A DNA stretch of 64,000 bases. It comes from Panulirus ornatus. Taxonomy: Eukaryota > Arthropoda > Malacostraca > Decapoda > Palinuridae. The stretch is from contig NC_092226.1 of NCBI RefSeq assembly GCF_036320965.1, positions 18,009,502-18,073,501 on the forward strand. Reading direction: 5' to 3'. The notes beneath the pieces were generated by a model. It was not told where the DNA came from and searched no databases. It worked only from the letters and a program-made list of their open reading frames with translations. This document shows, piece after piece, positions 61,635 through 64,000 of the stretch. The first letter of the stretch is position 1; each line of letters starts with the position of its first letter. The translations under genes and the position numbers were made by a program.

Positions 61635-63450
61635 GACAAGAGAGAGGGAACATCTGTTGTGCTGGTGCGTAGCAGTTGACCCAAGTCCAGAATTAAGCCA
61701 AAATAGTGGAACAGCTAAACAAAGAGCTCCCTGTTTTTTTCAAGAGGGATTCATGTGAATTTGTGTAGAATGACTGGATAAACCTTACGTAAAAGTATAA
61801 ACCGCAGTATGAAGCAAATATTGATGAGATAATCGAAAGGAGCCCCGGGTGGTTTCATGACTCGAAGCAAGGCCGTCATCACACAGTCAATTTGGTCCAC
61901 TAATAAATGAAAATGATAAAGACTATGAAGCCATGGCAGATTATTTTGGTGTTCCTTTTCTCATCCGCGTTTGCCACTGAAAAGACAGTTTACATCCCAG
62001 ATCCAGTCCCATTGCTTGCAGAGGAGAACATTTTCCTCTACACTGACGTGCACGTTTGAAGATATACCATGAGCATTAAAATGAATAAAACTAATTTTCG
62101 TTTTGTGCTGGTGTAAGCTGAGAAGGCGCGGGCAGCTGAATGCCCTAATGAAATGCGATCTCATATGGCAAGCCAGAATATAAGATCGCAGATCCTCATA
62201 TGTTTCAAGAAATGTGATTAGTTGATACCTTGATGTTCTTCTCAGTAAGTCTCTTGTCACTTGGGACGTTTCTAAGGATTGGAAGTCTGTCAGTATAACC
62301 AGTATTTATAAAAGGTTCCCGTGCCAAAATCAGCGTCCAGTTAGCTTTCGCTTGTATTTGGTAAACTTTAGAAAACCTTCATTTGAGACAAAGTGTAAAT
62401 CATGTAGAGGATCACCTCATAATTAACCTTTCAGGACATGTTTTTCGACGAAATCGTTCATGTCCGACACATCAGCTTACCTTCTTTCACTGTATAATCA
62501 ACATGTACAATGAGAGCACAGTGGCTGATGTCAAGTGTTTATATCTTTCAGAAAGTATTCATAAAGTTCCCCTATCGAAGATCACTTACGTGGGACAGAT
62601 ACAGTTATAATTTGATGGTTTGATAACTGGTTTATTGGCAGTAAACAACGAGTTGTGATCTGTCAACAGCATAAAGCCTGAGAAGTGTTAGAGGTAGCAA
62701 GTGGTGTGCTACAGGGATCAGCAGTCTTAGGACTAGATCTTCTTCTCATATGTATTAATGGCACTGATATAATGCCTTTCCATGCAAGATAACAGCACTG
62801 GCATATGATATTTGCTTGGGATATAAGGTTGCGACAGTAACTGAACGTCTGTAGACGCAAACTGACAAACTGAAGTAGTGGGCTCGAAGGTGGCATACAT
62901 GGATTTTGATGTTTTCGAGTGCAAAGAAGCAGTGCGGACAAGCAGTAAATAAAAACAACGATATTCTGTGCGTCTTGGGAAGGGCATTCAAATCCAAGTT
63001 TAAGAAACTGAATCCTACACTCCTCTACTCACGTGGGTGTTCCCTTCTTCAATATTATGATCAACTGTGGTCAGTTAGCCTGAAAAAAAAACAAAAGACA
63101 GAGCAGAATAGAGAGTACAGTGGCCAGCTGTCATGATGTTTCCCAGAATGCGAAACAATTGAGCGTCAGTTTGATGACTTCTTATTCACCTGAGGAAAGA
63201 GAAGGTTGAGAGATGATGTGACACCAGTAGTCAGAAATATCAAAGGCTTCGACAATCTCAATCCGGGCAGCAGTTGTTGAAGGAAATGTTTATCCGATTT
63301 CATTCGTTGTGATGGATGTAGACTCGCGGGCAAACGTTTTCTTTCCATTGAAGCTAAACACATTTTTCTTTTGAAGATTTGTTAACATGAATAATTTACC
63401 AGTAAGAGTAGGTGAAAGCAGAACCAGAAATATGTTGAAGAACACGATTC
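61635..63450 (+). mobile_element. CR1/L2-like LINE relic, RT domain to C-terminus
   Basis: The upstream part aligns by eye with 2780-2870 of the 2.4-kb relic (AGAGGGAACAT and AAGCCAA-A-GATGGAAC-like blocks). In order come GPLINENDKDYEAMADYF (about 61890), an RPVSF block (about 62336), HVFRRNRSCPTHQLTFF (62437), KCLYLSESIHKVPLSKI (about 62527), SGVLQGSAVLG (about 62701), RRLRDDVTPVVRNIKGFDNL (about 63200) and RCDGCRLAGKRFLSIEANTF (about 63305). In the family the fourth block reads YLDF-KAFDKVP; here the catalytic Asp position is Tyr and the second Asp is His. Frames shift repeatedly. The endonuclease was not found. It is inactive. Confidence 0.85.
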
Positions 63451-63512
63451 AAGACTGACATTATTGGCGTCCTTACAATTACATGTGAAATTTTCTCTGA
63501 AAATTATGTTAT

Positions 63513-63514
<2 letters not shown>

Positions 63515-63608
<94 letters not shown>
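63515..63608. repeat. (TG)n microsatellite
   Basis: About 47 uninterrupted TG units, the longest dinucleotide run of this type in the window, just past a LINE 3' end. Confidence 0.98.
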
Positions 63609-63609
<1 letters not shown>

Positions 63610-63704
63610 CATCTTCCACAAGCACAAACATTCCCGCGTGGATCCAGTGGTATCTGTTGCTGTTAGTTTTCCTTTATATTTCTCTATGAGGAGGAGATCC
63701 ACCT

Positions 63705-64000
63705 GCCTCGAGGACCCACCAACCCTAAGATCACACCAACCCACCAACCACCAAGCCAAGAACCCACCACCCACCTTACCCACCAACCTAGGAACGCACC
63801 AATCTAGGGACCCACCAACCCTGAGATCGCACCAACCCACCAACCACCTTACCCACCAACCTAGGAACGCACCAATCTAAGGACCCACCAGCCCGCGGAC
63901 CCACCAACCCTGAGATCGCACCAAGCCAAGAACCCACCTTACCCACCATCCTAGGAACGCACCAGTTAGGGACTCACCAACGTCCCAAGGACCCACTAAC
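63705..64000. repeat. degenerate CCCACCAACC minisatellite, cut by window end
   Basis: CCCACCAACCTAGGAACGCA and CCAATCTAAGGA blocks recur at about 30 and 60-80 bases. It continues beyond the window. Confidence 0.85.

Overview
The window looks like intergenic or intronic DNA from an arthropod nuclear genome, most likely a decapod crustacean. Three things support this: very dense di- and trinucleotide microsatellites, many kilobase-scale minisatellites, and degraded non-LTR retrotransposons and a tRNA-derived SINE of types I associate with lobsters, crayfish and shrimps. The decapod assignment is recognition from memory, not a search result. I found no host protein-coding gene, rRNA, functional tRNA or CRISPR array that I can support. 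The long open frames are almost all tandem arrays read through in several frames, or fragments of reverse transcriptase.

Layout. 0-4 kb: unclassified DNA, a CT/CA microsatellite, and a long CR1/L2-like LINE relic (endonuclease plus reverse transcriptase). 4.2-8.1 kb: a CACGTG-rich minisatellite, a 40-bp array, a 67-bp array and a 37-bp array. 8.5-9.4 kb: an antisense LINE relic. 9.6-11.3 kb: more arrays. 11.5-14.9 kb: a nest of LINE fragments (a possible relic, a relatively intact antisense RT end, and a Jockey-like RT relic) separated by TA repeats. 15.4-17.6 kb: a 2.2-kb array of 19-bp units. 18-31 kb: mostly unclassified sequence with CA, GT, CT and AT runs, a SINE with a TA tail, a LINE C-terminus and two newly noticed dispersed repeats. 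31.5-37.1 kb: almost continuous minisatellites, including a 2.3-kb array of 21-bp units with a 689-bp higher-order duplication. 37-46 kb: unclassified DNA, short arrays and several pieces of LINE family A. 46.3-52 kb: 34-, 44-, 50-, 26- and 34-bp arrays around more family A LINE. 53.6-60.7 kb: 24-, 40-, 24- and 31-bp arrays. An 830-bp block near 57.2 kb is a second copy of the block at 50.5 kb. 61.6-63.5 kb: another CR1/L2-like LINE relic, then a TG run and a final array.

How the parts relate. Retroelement 3' ends repeatedly abut microsatellites (TA, ATT, CA), as expected if tails seed simple repeats. Several unrelated arrays carry a perfect palindrome in each unit. Every RT copy I examined is truncated, frameshifted or missing a catalytic residue, so none looks autonomous here. 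The best leads are structural: palindrome-bearing arrays, higher-order repeats, the array-flanked 830-bp duplication, and the two dispersed repeats. I do not see evidence of a new coding system.
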